Assembly: GCA_019510335.1 (NCBI GenBank)
Contig: JAEKKO010000109.1
Span: forward strand, 1-32,023
Direction: 5' to 3'
Origin: Novosphingobium sp.
GTDB lineage: Bacteria > Pseudomonadota > Alphaproteobacteria > Sphingomonadales > Sphingomonadaceae
DNA: 32,023 bases
Notes under the pieces: model-generated
Databases searched by the model: none
What the model was told of the DNA's origin: nothing
The model's input: only the letters and a program-made list of their open reading frames with translations
Translations under genes and position numbers: made by a program
Shown: one piece after another, positions 8,043 through 17,250 of the stretch
Numbering within the stretch: the stretch's first letter is position 1
How the letters are laid out: every line of letters starts with the position of its first letter

Positions 8043-8975
8043 ATGACCGAGTACCGTTTCGACGGCCGCACCGCGATCGTCACCGGCGCGGGCGGCAATC
8101 CCAGCCTCGGCCGCGCCTATGCCCTGCTGTTGGCCGAGCGGGGCGCCAACGTGGTCATCAACGACATCGACGAGCTGCCCGCCGCCCTCGGCTATCCCGG
8201 CGTCGCCTCGGCCGAAGCCGTCGCCGAGGAGATTCGCGCGCGCGGCGGCAAGGCGGTTGCTGACACGCACTCGGTGACGAGCGAAGAGGGCGGCGCGGCG
8301 ATCGTTCAGACCGCACTCGACGCGTTCGGCACCGTCGATATCCTCGTCAACAACGCCGGGATCTGCCGCGTGGTCTCGTTCGAGGAGATGACCCCGGCCG
8401 ACTTCCGCCAAACCATCGAAGTCAACCTATTGGGCACGGTCCACACCTGCCGCGCCGCATGGCAGCCCATGAAGGAACGCGGCTATGGGCGGATCGTCAA
8501 CGTGACCTCGGGCTCGATGACCGGCCTCCCGTGGCAGACTGCATATGCCGCGGCCAAAGGCGGGGTGTTCTCGTTCACCCGCGCGCTCGCTTCCGAAGGG
8601 GCCGAGCACGGGATCAAAGCGAACACGGTGATGCCTGGAGCGCTAACCCGGATGGTCTTCGCGGCGCAGGCCGAGAGCTCGTCGTTCATCGCTTACGCCC
8701 GCGAGCACATGCCGCCCGAGATCGTCGCGCCCGCCGTGGCGTTCCTCGCCCACGAACGTTGCCCCGTGACTGGCGAGTGCATCGAATCGATGGGCGGCCA
8801 CATCGACCGATTCTATCTCGCCCGGACCCCCGGCTTCAGCGACCCCGGGATGACCGTCGAAACCATCGCGGAACGTTGGGACGAAGTCATGGCCGGCGCG
8901 GCCGAGGGCCTGTCGCGCCACGACGAGGCCGATCCGCGCGCGTGGAGCCCGAAGCCTTATCAGCCGGTCGCCTGA
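8043..8975 (+). CDS. SDR family NAD(P)-dependent oxidoreductase
   Basis: GRTAIVTGAGGNPSLGRAYA, DILVNNAG, NVTSGS...AYAAAKGGV (YxxxK) motifs. Confidence 0.94.
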   Translation: MTEYRFDGRTAIVTGAGGNPSLGRAYALLLAERGANVVINDIDELPAALGYPGVASAEAVAEEIRARGGKAVADTHSVTSEEGGAAIVQTALDAFGTVDILVNNAGICRVVSFEEMTPADFRQTIEVNLLGTVHTCRAAWQPMKERGYGRIVNVTSGSMTGLPWQTAYAAAKGGVFSFTRALASEGAEHGIKANTVMPGALTRMVFAAQAESSSFIAYAREHMPPEIVAPAVAFLAHERCPVTGECIESMGGHIDRFYLARTPGFSDPGMTVETIAERWDEVMAGAAEGLSRHDEADPRAWSPKPYQPVA

Positions 8976-8988
8976 GTCGCGGCCTCAG

Positions 8989-9846
8989 TCAGTGCACCGG
9001 CGGGTCGACCGCCGGGACAGTGCCGATCGGCGCGACCGGGTCCTCGGGCTGGCGCGGGGGCAGGGCGTTCTCGGGCACTTCGGCGATCTGCATTGCCGGG
9101 GTCGGGACGTGCTCGAGGTTGCGGACGCAGACGCGGATTCCGGCTTCGTCGATGGTCAGCTCGTTGAAGCTCGGCGGGGTCGAGCGGATGCGCTTCGACA
9201 GCGTGCCGGCGCCGATCATCCGCAGCGGCCCGGACGGGGTCGGCTGCTCAATGTCGAAGGCATCGTGGACATGGCCGGTGAGGATCGCGAGGATTCCCCG
9301 GCGGGCGAGCTGCTGCATCGCCTGCGTACCGTTGATCGTCAGTTTTTTCCCGTGAAGGTCCCGCTCGGTCAGCGGGTGATGGGCGACGACCAGCACACGG
9401 GTGCCGGCGGGGAGCGCGTCGATCGCCGCAAGGGTGTCGGCCAGCGCCTCGTCGGTGACCCAGCCGTTCGACCACGGCCAGCGCCACTGGGCTCGGGTCA
9501 CGGTCTTGAGCGGGACCACGGCGATTCCGGGGAGCACCAGCTGGCGCTCGAGCAGCGCCTCAATCGCGCGGAAGCGGCGGTACGGCTGCGTAAAGCGTTC
9601 AACTAGATTGAAATACGGGAGGTCGTGGTTGCCGACCTCGACCGTCACAGGCACGTCGAGCGAGGCGATCCACTTGCAAGCGGCGTGGAACTCGCGCTGG
9701 CGGGCGCGCATCGTCAGGTCGCCGGTGATACAGACCGCCGCCGGGCGCTCGCGCGCGATGCACTGCTCCACCCAGGCGAGCGCGCGCTGGTCCTCGAGGC
9801 AGAAGTGGATGTCGCTGAGGTGAAACAGCACGAGCGGATCAGCCAT
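8989..9846 (-). CDS. metallophosphoesterase (calcineurin-like)
   Basis: LFHLSDIHF, CITGDLT, VEVGNHD, VAHHPL, ILTGHVHD motifs. Confidence 0.94.
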   Translation of the reverse strand: MADPLVLFHLSDIHFCLEDQRALAWVEQCIARERPAAVCITGDLTMRARQREFHAACKWIASLDVPVTVEVGNHDLPYFNLVERFTQPYRRFRAIEALLERQLVLPGIAVVPLKTVTRAQWRWPWSNGWVTDEALADTLAAIDALPAGTRVLVVAHHPLTERDLHGKKLTINGTQAMQQLARRGILAILTGHVHDAFDIEQPTPSGPLRMIGAGTLSKRIRSTPPSFNELTIDEAGIRVCVRNLEHVPTPAMQIAEVPENALPPRQPEDPVAPIGTVPAVDPPVH

Positions 9847-9903
9847 CGCGCCACGCCAGCAGATCGGTGGCCGGCGACGCAAGTGAAATCCGCGACGAGC
9901 GCG

Positions 9904-10170
9904 CTACATCCGGTGGTTTAGGATCAGCCAGGCCGAGAACCCGTTGGCGATGGTGTAGGCGAAATAGAACCATGCCCACCCGGCCGATCCCTGACCGACC
10001 ATCAGCATCGCCGCGAACAGCATCAGGAACTCGACGGCGAGGCTAAAGCGCCCGCTGAGCAAGTGGAAAAACCATGGCATCCGCCCGAGCAAGGGATGCC
10101 CGCTGACGAGGACCGCCTTGTGCATCGCAAAGTTGGCGATGCCGAGCAGGAAAACGAAGACGAGCGCCAT
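9904..10170 (-). CDS. small integral membrane protein, unknown function
   Basis: 88 aa, three hydrophobic segments (MALVFVFLLGIANFAMHKAV...SLAVEFLMLFAAMLMVG...WAWFYFAYTIANGFSAWLILNHRM). Confidence 0.75.
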   Translation of the reverse strand: MALVFVFLLGIANFAMHKAVLVSGHPLLGRMPWFFHLLSGRFSLAVEFLMLFAAMLMVGQGSAGWAWFYFAYTIANGFSAWLILNHRM

Positions 10171-10331
10171 GGTCCTGATGCCAAGTCTATGACCTCACAA
10201 CGGGAAAGTCGTGTTTGCGTTTCACCGGTCGCAGTTTGCCGGGCATGGTTGGCGGTTCGTCGACGCGAGCCGGCACTTGTCGGCTGAGGACGCGCACCGG
10301 TCGAGCACGGCGCGCGTGGAGTCGCTGCGTA

Positions 10332-10375
10332 CCATAATTATGGCTTCGCACGGCACGCCACGGCCGTGCGAAGCC
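10332..10375 (+). promoter_or_regulatory. palindrome CCATAATTATGG and adjoining 12-bp perfect stem-loop upstream of urcA
   Basis: 10332-10343 is a perfect palindrome; GGCTTCGCACGG (10342-10353) pairs perfectly with CCGTGCGAAGCC (10364-10375), 10-nt loop, directly before the AAGGA ribosome-binding site. Confidence 0.7.
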
Positions 10376-10388
10376 AAGGATGCCCCTC

Positions 10389-10679
10389 ATGCGCAAGTTC
10401 CTGTCCGCCGCCGCAGCGCTCACCGTCCTCGCCACCACCGCCCCCGCTTTCGCCGACACGGCGCTGGTGCGCTTCGGCGATCTCGATCTCTCCAGTGCTT
10501 CCGGCAAGTCGGAGCTGCAGGCCCGCATCGAGCGCGCCGCGGTGCGCGTCTGCACCCAGCACCACGAGACCGGGACCATCATCGGCACGGTCGCGCCGAG
10601 CAAGGCGTGCCTCGCCGATGCCCGCAGACAGATTGCGGCGCAGGTCGAAGCCCAGTCGAAAGTCGGCCTGGGCGGCTAA
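10389..10679 (+). CDS. UrcA family protein
   Basis: Signal peptide MRKFLSAAAALTVLATTAPAFA then VRFGDLDLSSASGKSELQARIERAAVRVC...C, typical UrcA pattern. Confidence 0.9.
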   Translation: MRKFLSAAAALTVLATTAPAFADTALVRFGDLDLSSASGKSELQARIERAAVRVCTQHHETGTIIGTVAPSKACLADARRQIAAQVEAQSKVGLGG

Positions 10680-10714
10680 CAGAGGTTCAGTCGGCGCCCA
10701 CTCGGTTGCCGCGG

Positions 10715-10754
10715 CGCCCGGACCGGATCAGTCCCCCGGTCCGGGCGTTCTTTT
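10715..10754 (+). terminator. intrinsic terminator after urcA
   Basis: CGCCCGGACCGG (10715-10726) / CCGGTCCGGGCG (10736-10747) followed by TTCTTTT. Confidence 0.85.
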
Positions 10755-10774
10755 GTGCCGAACCGCGAAACGGG

Positions 10775-11521
10775 TCAGCGCCCGGCCATCGCCTTGGCAC
10801 GGGGCAGGAAAGTGCGGCCGATCCGTACCGCGCTGCCATCGTTCAATTCCGCCGACCACACGCCTAGTCCATCGTGCCGCAGGCCCTTGATGCGGTCGCG
10901 GCGCAAAATGGTCGAGCGGTGAAGGCGGATGAACATCTCCGGATCGAGCCGTGCTTCGAGCCCGGAGACCGTCTGCAGCAACAGATAGCTGCGCTCGCCG
11001 ACGTGGAGCCGGACGTAATCGCGTTCGGCATCGATCCGGTCGACGTCGGCCACGGCGATCCGCAGCAGCTCGGAACGGTGCGGCACCCAAAATTCGCTGA
11101 TCCATTGCTGCGGCGCGCGCTCGCGCGGGGCGCGGCGGGCGACGGCGCGGGCGATCGCCCGCTGCAGCCGTTCGGGCGAGATCGGCTTGAGCACATAGTC
11201 GACCGCGTCGAGATCGAATGCCTCGACTGCGAAGCTGTCGTGGGCGGTGACGAAGACCAGCGCCGGCGGATTGTCGTGCCCGGCCAACGCCCGAGCCACG
11301 GCGAGCCCGTCGAGCGCGGGCATAGTCATGTCGAGCAGCACGAGGTCCGGGGCGAGCGCGTCGATCAGGCGCAGCGCAGCCGCGCCGTCGCCGGCGGTGC
11401 CGGCCACCGCAAGCCCCGGCAGACGCGAGCAGATCACCTGCAGGCGCTCGACGGCGAGCGGTTCGTCGTCGACGATCAGCGTCCGCAGCGGGACCGCGAG
11501 GTCGCCGGCGGCGTCAGGCAT
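10775..11521 (-). CDS. LytTR-family response regulator
   Basis: Receiver domain (LIVDDEPLAVERLQ, LVLLDMTMPALDG, VFVTAHDSFAVEAFDLDAVDYVLKPI) plus LytTR DNA-binding domain (VDRIDAERDYVRLHVGERSYL...MFIRLHRSTILRRDRI). Confidence 0.93.
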   Translation of the reverse strand: MPDAAGDLAVPLRTLIVDDEPLAVERLQVICSRLPGLAVAGTAGDGAAALRLIDALAPDLVLLDMTMPALDGLAVARALAGHDNPPALVFVTAHDSFAVEAFDLDAVDYVLKPISPERLQRAIARAVARRAPRERAPQQWISEFWVPHRSELLRIAVADVDRIDAERDYVRLHVGERSYLLLQTVSGLEARLDPEMFIRLHRSTILRRDRIKGLRHDGLGVWSAELNDGSAVRIGRTFLPRAKAMAGR

Positions 11522-12755
11522 GGGCCTTGACCAGCGGCAGGCGGATGACCGTGCGATAGCCGCCATCGACCGGGCCGCTGTCGAAGCTGGCCTGATCGCC
11601 GAAACGGGCGGCGAGGCGGTCGCGGACGTTGGCCAGGCCAATCCCGCAGCCGTCGGTAAGGCCATTGGCCGGCGCCGATCCTTGCCCGGGCCCGTCGTCG
11701 GCCACGGTGAGCGCCAGGCAACCGTACTCCTCCCGTGCCTGAATGCTGACCGTGACCGGATCGCCGCTGCGGGCGACGGCGTACTTGACCGAGTTCTCGA
11801 TCAGCGGCTGGAGGATCATGCCCGGCACTTGCGCGGCGCCGAGCCCGTCGGGAATGGCGATGTTCGAGCGCAGCCGATCGGGAAAGCGCACGCCCTCGAT
11901 CTCGAGATAGAGCCGCTGCAGCGCGATTTCCTCGGCGAGGCTGAGGTCGTCGGTCGGATCGCCGGCGAGGCTGCGGCGATAGAACGTCGACAGCGTCTGG
12001 ATCATCCGCTCGGCGGCCTCGGTCTTGCCGGTCATCACCAGAGACGACAGCGAATTGAGCGTGTTGAACAGGAAGTGCGGGTTGATCTGATAGCGCAGCG
12101 AACGCAACTCGGCGGCCTTGGCGGCGCGGCGGTACTCGCCCTCGCGCCGCTCCGCCGCGCGGGCCTGCTCGGCATTGACAAGCGCGAGGTACAGCGCCGC
12201 CCAGGCGAGCAGCAGGAAATAGCGTCCGAGGGCGACGTCGGTCAGCTGGCGCCAGCGGGTATCGTCGCCGGTCTCGCGCGAAATGGTGAGCCCCCCCGGA
12301 GCATGGGGCGCGGCAAGGGCTTCATGGGCTTCGGCGGCGGTCGGCTGCTGGCTCATCGGGTCGACCAGCAGGTTTCCGGCTTCGTCGCGGCGGATCCGCA
12401 AGCCGTCGCGCTCGCCGATCTTGGCAACGACCTGGCTTTCGATGTCGGAGAACGCCCACTGGTTGATCGCCGCCAGCAGCAGCGACGCGGGCAGCGCCAG
12501 GATCAGCACCGCCACGATTTTCTGCCACAGCGGCTTGAGATCGAGCAGCCGCAGCAGCGGCCAAAGCGCGGCGGTGACGGCCATGGAGCCGAGCATGACC
12601 TCGAACCGCCGCCACAACAGCGCGCCGTGCATCTCGAGCCCGACGATCGAGCCGCGCGCGGTCGCCAGCACGAAATAGCACAGCCACAGCCCGGCGATCG
12701 AGCCGAGCACGACCGAGGCGGAGACGCGGGGACGGGGCTGCGGCAAGCTGGCCAT
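11514..12755 (-). CDS. LytS/YehU-type sensor histidine kinase
   Basis: LRSLRYQINPHFLFNTLNSLSSL, LQPLIENSVKYAV, GCGIGLANVRDRL; start set at MASLPQPRPRVS because the longer ORF overlaps the fumarase stop. Confidence 0.92.
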   Translation of the reverse strand: MASLPQPRPRVSASVVLGSIAGLWLCYFVLATARGSIVGLEMHGALLWRRFEVMLGSMAVTAALWPLLRLLDLKPLWQKIVAVLILALPASLLLAAINQWAFSDIESQVVAKIGERDGLRIRRDEAGNLLVDPMSQQPTAAEAHEALAAPHAPGGLTISRETGDDTRWRQLTDVALGRYFLLLAWAALYLALVNAEQARAAERREGEYRRAAKAAELRSLRYQINPHFLFNTLNSLSSLVMTGKTEAAERMIQTLSTFYRRSLAGDPTDDLSLAEEIALQRLYLEIEGVRFPDRLRSNIAIPDGLGAAQVPGMILQPLIENSVKYAVARSGDPVTVSIQAREEYGCLALTVADDGPGQGSAPANGLTDGCGIGLANVRDRLAARFGDQASFDSGPVDGGYRTVIRLPLVKAHA

Positions 12756-12855
12756 CGAGTCTTGGGTTAGCGCGGGAGCAGCGGCGTCGGCCAGCGGGTT
12801 CGTCGGAAAGAATCGTGCGTTGGTCGATTCGAGTGTTGCGCGCTTCGAGACCTCT

Positions 12856-14373
12856 TCAGGCCGGCTGCGCCTCGGCGATCCTTGCCCGCCATTCGCGCGG
12901 GGCAAGCTCGTGGACATTGTTGCCGCGGCTGTCGACCGCGACCGTCACCGGCATGTCCTCGACCGCGAACTCGTAGATCGCCTCCATTCCGAGGTCCTCG
13001 AAGGCAAGGACCTTCGCTTCCCGGATGGCGCGGGCAACCAGGTAGGCGGCGCCGCCGACGGCCATCAGATAGGCGACCTGGTGCCTGGCGATCTCCTTGA
13101 CCGCGCCCTGGCCGCGCTCGGCCTTGCCGATCATCACCTGCAGCCCGAGCCCCAGCATCATCTCGGTGAACTTGTCCATGCGCGTGGCAGTGGTCGGTCC
13201 GGCCGGGCCGACGACCTCACCCACCACGGGATCGACCGGGCCCACGTAGTAGATCGCTCGACCGCGGAAATCGACCGGCAGCGCCTCGCCGCGGGCGAGC
13301 ATGTCCTCGATACGCTTGTGCGCGGCGTCGCGGCCGGTGAGCATGTGGCCGCTGAGCAGCAGGCGGTCGCCCTGGTTCCAGCTGCGCACCTCCTCGGGGG
13401 TAAGCGTATCGAGGTTGACCCGCCGCGCCCCCTTGTCGGGTGCCCAGGTGACGTCCGGCCACTCATCGAGTTTGGGCGTCTCGAGGAAGCTCGGGCCAGA
13501 GCCGTCGAGCACGAAATGGGCATGCCGGGTCGCCGAGCAGTTGGGGATCAGCGCCACCGGCTTGCCCGCGGCATGGCAGGGCCAATCCCGGATCTTGACG
13601 TCGAGCACCGTGGTCAGGCCGCCGAGGCCCTGGGCACCGATTCCGAGCGCGTTGATCCTGTCGTAAAGCTCGACCCGCAGCTTCTCGATGTCCGTTTGCG
13701 GCCCGCGCTCCTTGAGCATGTGCATGTCGATCTCGTCCATCAGCGCTTCCTTGGCGAGAGCGACGGCCTTTTCGGCGGTGCCGCCGATGCCGATGCCGAT
13801 CTGCCCTGGCGGGCACCACCCGGCGCCCATCTGCGGGATCATCTCGAGCACCCAGTCGACGAGGTTGTCGGACGGGTTCATCATCTTGAACTTGGTCTTG
13901 TTCTCGCTGCCGCCGCCCTTGGCCGCGACGTCGACCGAGACGGTGCTGCCCGGCACCATCTCCACGCTCAGGGTACAGGGGGTGTTGTCGCGGGTGTTGC
14001 GGCGAGTGAACGCCGGGTCGGCGACGATCGAGGCGCGCAGCTTGTTCTCGGGGTTGAGGTAGGCGCGGCGCACGCCTTCGTCGACGACCTCCTGCAGCGA
14101 GCGCTCGGACTCAAGGCGGCAGTTCTGGCCCCACTTGAGGAACACGTTGACGATTCCGGTGTCCTGGCAGATCGGGCGGTGGCCTTCGGCGCACATCCGG
14201 CTGTTGGCGAGGACCTGGGCCATGGCGTCCTTGGAAGCCGGATTCTCCTCGCGCTCCCACGCCGCGGCGAGCGCGCGGATGTAGTCCATCGGGTGATAGT
14301 AGCTGATGTACTGGAGCGCGTCGGCGATGCTTGCGACGAGGTGTTCCTCGCGGATCGTCACCATCTCGGCCAT
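12856..14373 (-). CDS. class I (Fe-S) fumarate hydratase
   Basis: CAEGHRPICQDTGIVNVFLKWG, WCPPGQIGIGIGGTAEKAV, GPAGPTTATRMDKFTEMMLG motifs. Confidence 0.95.
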   Translation of the reverse strand: MAEMVTIREEHLVASIADALQYISYYHPMDYIRALAAAWEREENPASKDAMAQVLANSRMCAEGHRPICQDTGIVNVFLKWGQNCRLESERSLQEVVDEGVRRAYLNPENKLRASIVADPAFTRRNTRDNTPCTLSVEMVPGSTVSVDVAAKGGGSENKTKFKMMNPSDNLVDWVLEMIPQMGAGWCPPGQIGIGIGGTAEKAVALAKEALMDEIDMHMLKERGPQTDIEKLRVELYDRINALGIGAQGLGGLTTVLDVKIRDWPCHAAGKPVALIPNCSATRHAHFVLDGSGPSFLETPKLDEWPDVTWAPDKGARRVNLDTLTPEEVRSWNQGDRLLLSGHMLTGRDAAHKRIEDMLARGEALPVDFRGRAIYYVGPVDPVVGEVVGPAGPTTATRMDKFTEMMLGLGLQVMIGKAERGQGAVKEIARHQVAYLMAVGGAAYLVARAIREAKVLAFEDLGMEAIYEFAVEDMPVTVAVDSRGNNVHELAPREWRARIAEAQPA

Positions 14374-14568
14374 TGTCGAATCCCTGCCATTTCGCGAAAG
14401 ATTCGCCCCTTAAGCGCGCCCAGCGGCGCCCGTCAAAGGCCGCGTCGGGGCCGCGGTGTCGCCACGACGCGGCTTCTTTCGCATCGCTCCAAAAACGATT
14501 AAAGGAATGGACAATTGCGCTACTGTGTTGCGCATGCAATACGGCAGCCGAAGAGGGATCCACGGACG

Positions 14569-15192
14569 ATGACCGTTATCGATGAGCGGCCGGCCCCGCT
14601 GACGGGGCGGGAAGCCGCCGGCTACGATGCTGCGCGACGCGCCATGATCGACAGTCAGCTTCGCACCAGCGGCGTCAACGAGCCTTGGGTGCTGGCGCGC
14701 ATGGCAATCCTCCCGCGTGAGGACTTCGTGCCCGAGCCGTGGCGCTCGGCCGCGTACATCGACCGCGCGGTGCTGCTCGGCGACGGCCACTTCCTCTCCG
14801 CGCCGCTGGTCTATGGCCGCATCCTCGGCGAAGCCCGGCCGCGCCGCGACGATGCAGCGCTGGTTGTTTCGGCGAGTGGCTACCTGGCCGAGTTGCTTAG
14901 CCCCCTGGTCGACGCGGTTGAGCTGGTCGCGCCGGCCGATGGCGCGGCGGGCTCGGTGAAGACCTCCGAGGCGACGCTGCTGCTGATCGACGGGGCGATC
15001 GAACAACTGCCGGCCGCCCTCACCGGACGCCTGACCGAGGGTGCGCGCGTCGTCTGCGGCATCATCGAGCTCGGCGTCACGCGCCTGGCGGTCGGCCGGA
15101 AGACCGCCGGCGAGGTCACCTTCCTGCCGCTGGCCGAAATCGGAATTCCCGTGCTTCCGGAATTTGCCGCACCACGACGCTGGAGCTTCTGA
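14569..15192 (+). CDS. protein-L-isoaspartate O-methyltransferase family protein (degenerate)
   Basis: MIDSQLRTSGVNEPWVLARMAILPREDFVPEPWRSAAYIDRAVLLGDGHFLSAPLVYGRIL is PIMT-like; the SAM-binding glycine-rich motif is poorly conserved (ALVVSASGYLAELLS). Confidence 0.82.
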   Translation: MTVIDERPAPLTGREAAGYDAARRAMIDSQLRTSGVNEPWVLARMAILPREDFVPEPWRSAAYIDRAVLLGDGHFLSAPLVYGRILGEARPRRDDAALVVSASGYLAELLSPLVDAVELVAPADGAAGSVKTSEATLLLIDGAIEQLPAALTGRLTEGARVVCGIIELGVTRLAVGRKTAGEVTFLPLAEIGIPVLPEFAAPRRWSF

Positions 15193-16689
15193 GTGGCAGC
15201 GACGCGACGCCGGATTGCCGTGCTGACCGGAGCCGCTCTGGCCGCGGCGCCGGCACTGTCGCCGCTGCGCGCCGACGACCTTCGCGACGCGTTGCTGACC
15301 GCGTACAACACCAACCCGACGCTCCAGGGCGCGCGCGCCAGCCAGCGCGCGACCGACGAGCAAGTCCCGATCGAGCGTGCCGCGGGGCTGCCCAATGCCA
15401 GCGCGGCCGCGACTCACACCGAAATCCTGAAGGACAGCAGCGCCGGCAACACTGTCGGCGCTGCTTCGTTCGGGCCTAGCCGGCAGCTCAGTGGCTCCGT
15501 CTCGCTGGGGGTGCCGATCTACTCGGGCGGCGCCGTCAAGAATGCAGTGCGCGCTGCCGAGACGCGGGTGCAGGCCGGACAGGCGAGCTTGCGCGGGACC
15601 GAATCGTCGGTCTTCAGCCAGGTCGTCGCGGCCTACATGGACGTGATTCTCGACCAGGCGGTGGTGGGGCTCAACCGCGGCAACGTCCAGGTGCTCGAGG
15701 TCAACCTGAGGGCCACCCGCGACCGTTTCGAGATCGGCGAGCTGACCCGGACCGACGTCGCGCAATCCGAGTCGCGTCTTGCGATCGCCCGCAGCGATAC
15801 CCAGACCGCGGAATCCAACCTGATCAGCGCGCGCGAGCGCTACATCGAAGTGGTCGGCAAGCCGCCGGTCGATCTCCAGACGCCGCCGCCGCTGCCCAAC
15901 CTCCCCGCCACGCCCGATGCAGCGGTCGCGGTCGCGCTCGACAACAACCCCGACCTCGCCGCCGCGCGCGAGCGTACCCGCGCCTCGGGTTATGACGTCA
16001 AGGTGGCCTCGGCATCGAGGCTGCCGCGGGTCCAAGTCTTCAGCGGCGGCTCGTACACGAACTATTTTGGCAGCCTGGGCGGAGCCGCGAGTTCCGCTTT
16101 CGCGCAGTCGGGCAGCGGCGTCACCGCCGGCGTGCAGCTCAACGTGCCGCTGTTCCAGGGCGGGCGCCCGGCGGCGCAGCGGCGCCAGGCACAGGACCGC
16201 GAGGCGGCGGCGATGGAAGCCGAGATCGGCACCGAGCGCGACATCATCGCTCAGGTCCGCTCGGCGTTCGCCGCCTGGCGCGCCTCGAACGAGACGATCG
16301 CCTCTAACCAGACGGCCGTCGATGCCGCGGCGCTGAGTCTCGAGGGGGTGCGGGCGGAGAACAGCGTCGGCAACCGCACGATCCTCGACATCCTCAACGC
16401 CGAGCAGGACTTGCTGAACACACAAGTGCGGCTGGTCACCGCGCGGCGCAACGCTTACGTCGCTGGCTTCACCCTAATCGCGGCGATGGGTTACGCCCAG
16501 GCGCGCGACCTCGGCCTCGATGGCGGCGCGCTTTACGATCCCAACGTCAATTACCAGCGCGTGCGCCACAAGATCTGGGACTGGAGCAACGACCCGGCGC
16601 CGACCCCAAAATCGACCCGGACCGTTGACACGCCGGCGCAGAATGGCGCAATTCCTCCAAGTGCCGTGGCTCCCGTCCCGGGAGTCTAG
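15193..16689 (+). CDS. tolC: TolC family outer membrane protein
   Basis: DDLRDALLTAYNTNPTLQGARASQRATDE..., SLGVPIYSGGAV, VPLFQGGRPAAQRRQA, NRTILDILNAEQDLLNTQVRLVTARRNAYVAGFTLIAAMG; GTG start directly after the pcm-like stop. Confidence 0.94.
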   Translation: MAATRRRIAVLTGAALAAAPALSPLRADDLRDALLTAYNTNPTLQGARASQRATDEQVPIERAAGLPNASAAATHTEILKDSSAGNTVGAASFGPSRQLSGSVSLGVPIYSGGAVKNAVRAAETRVQAGQASLRGTESSVFSQVVAAYMDVILDQAVVGLNRGNVQVLEVNLRATRDRFEIGELTRTDVAQSESRLAIARSDTQTAESNLISARERYIEVVGKPPVDLQTPPPLPNLPATPDAAVAVALDNNPDLAAARERTRASGYDVKVASASRLPRVQVFSGGSYTNYFGSLGGAASSAFAQSGSGVTAGVQLNVPLFQGGRPAAQRRQAQDREAAAMEAEIGTERDIIAQVRSAFAAWRASNETIASNQTAVDAAALSLEGVRAENSVGNRTILDILNAEQDLLNTQVRLVTARRNAYVAGFTLIAAMGYAQARDLGLDGGALYDPNVNYQRVRHKIWDWSNDPAPTPKSTRTVDTPAQNGAIPPSAVAPVPGV

Positions 16690-16725
16690 CATGCGAAGAC
16701 GTCACCAAGTGTGAGGCTACGGGGG

Positions 16726-17217
16726 ATGAGCGCGATGCGCCAGGCCGGCGAACCTTCGGTCGAGGAAATTCTCGAATCGATCAAGAAAGTCATTGCCCGC
16801 GACAATCGGGCCGGCGCCGCCGAGCAGCGCCGGGCGCGCGAAGCGGAAGGTGTCGCCGAGGATGCCTCGGACAACGATCACGGTAACGAAGCGTCGCACC
16901 CCGAGGATGAAGTCCTCGAGCTCGCCGAGAGCGCGGAGTTCATCGAAACCGAGGCGCACGACGAGCCGGAAGTGCAGAGCCCGCTGATCACCATCGGCAC
17001 GCAACGATCAATGCGCGAATCGCTGGCGGCGCTGGCGATGCTGTCGGAGCCCGGCGCACCGCCGCAGATCGTCCGCTCGGGCGAGACCTCGCTCGAGGGG
17101 CTGACCCGCGACTTGTTGCGGCCGATGCTCGCCGAATGGCTCGAGAAGCAGCTGCCGGGCATGGTCGAACGCCTGGTCGCGACCGAGATCTCGCGGATCG
17201 TCGGCAAGCGCGGCTGA
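16726..17217 (+). CDS. popZ: DUF2497 / PopZ-like polar organizing protein
   Basis: N-terminal EPSVEEILESIKKVIARD and C-terminal TSLEGLTRDLLRPMLAEWLEKQLPGMVERLVATEISRI, with an acidic low-complexity middle; adjacent to tolC as in other alphaproteobacteria. Confidence 0.88.
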   Translation: MSAMRQAGEPSVEEILESIKKVIARDNRAGAAEQRRAREAEGVAEDASDNDHGNEASHPEDEVLELAESAEFIETEAHDEPEVQSPLITIGTQRSMRESLAALAMLSEPGAPPQIVRSGETSLEGLTRDLLRPMLAEWLEKQLPGMVERLVATEISRIVGKRG

Positions 17218-17250
17218 CGGCCGGATGCTGCGCAGCTAGGGAGCGCAGCG

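Noticed and set aside
12820-14502. 560-aa plus-strand ORF opposite class I fumarase
   Set aside because: Antisense to a well-identified gene; His/Arg/Asp/Val-rich shadow translation typical of high-GC DNA.
14410-16425. 671-aa minus-strand ORF opposite pcm-like/tolC
   Set aside because: Antisense to recognised genes, Arg/Gly/Ala/Asp-rich and no domain pattern.
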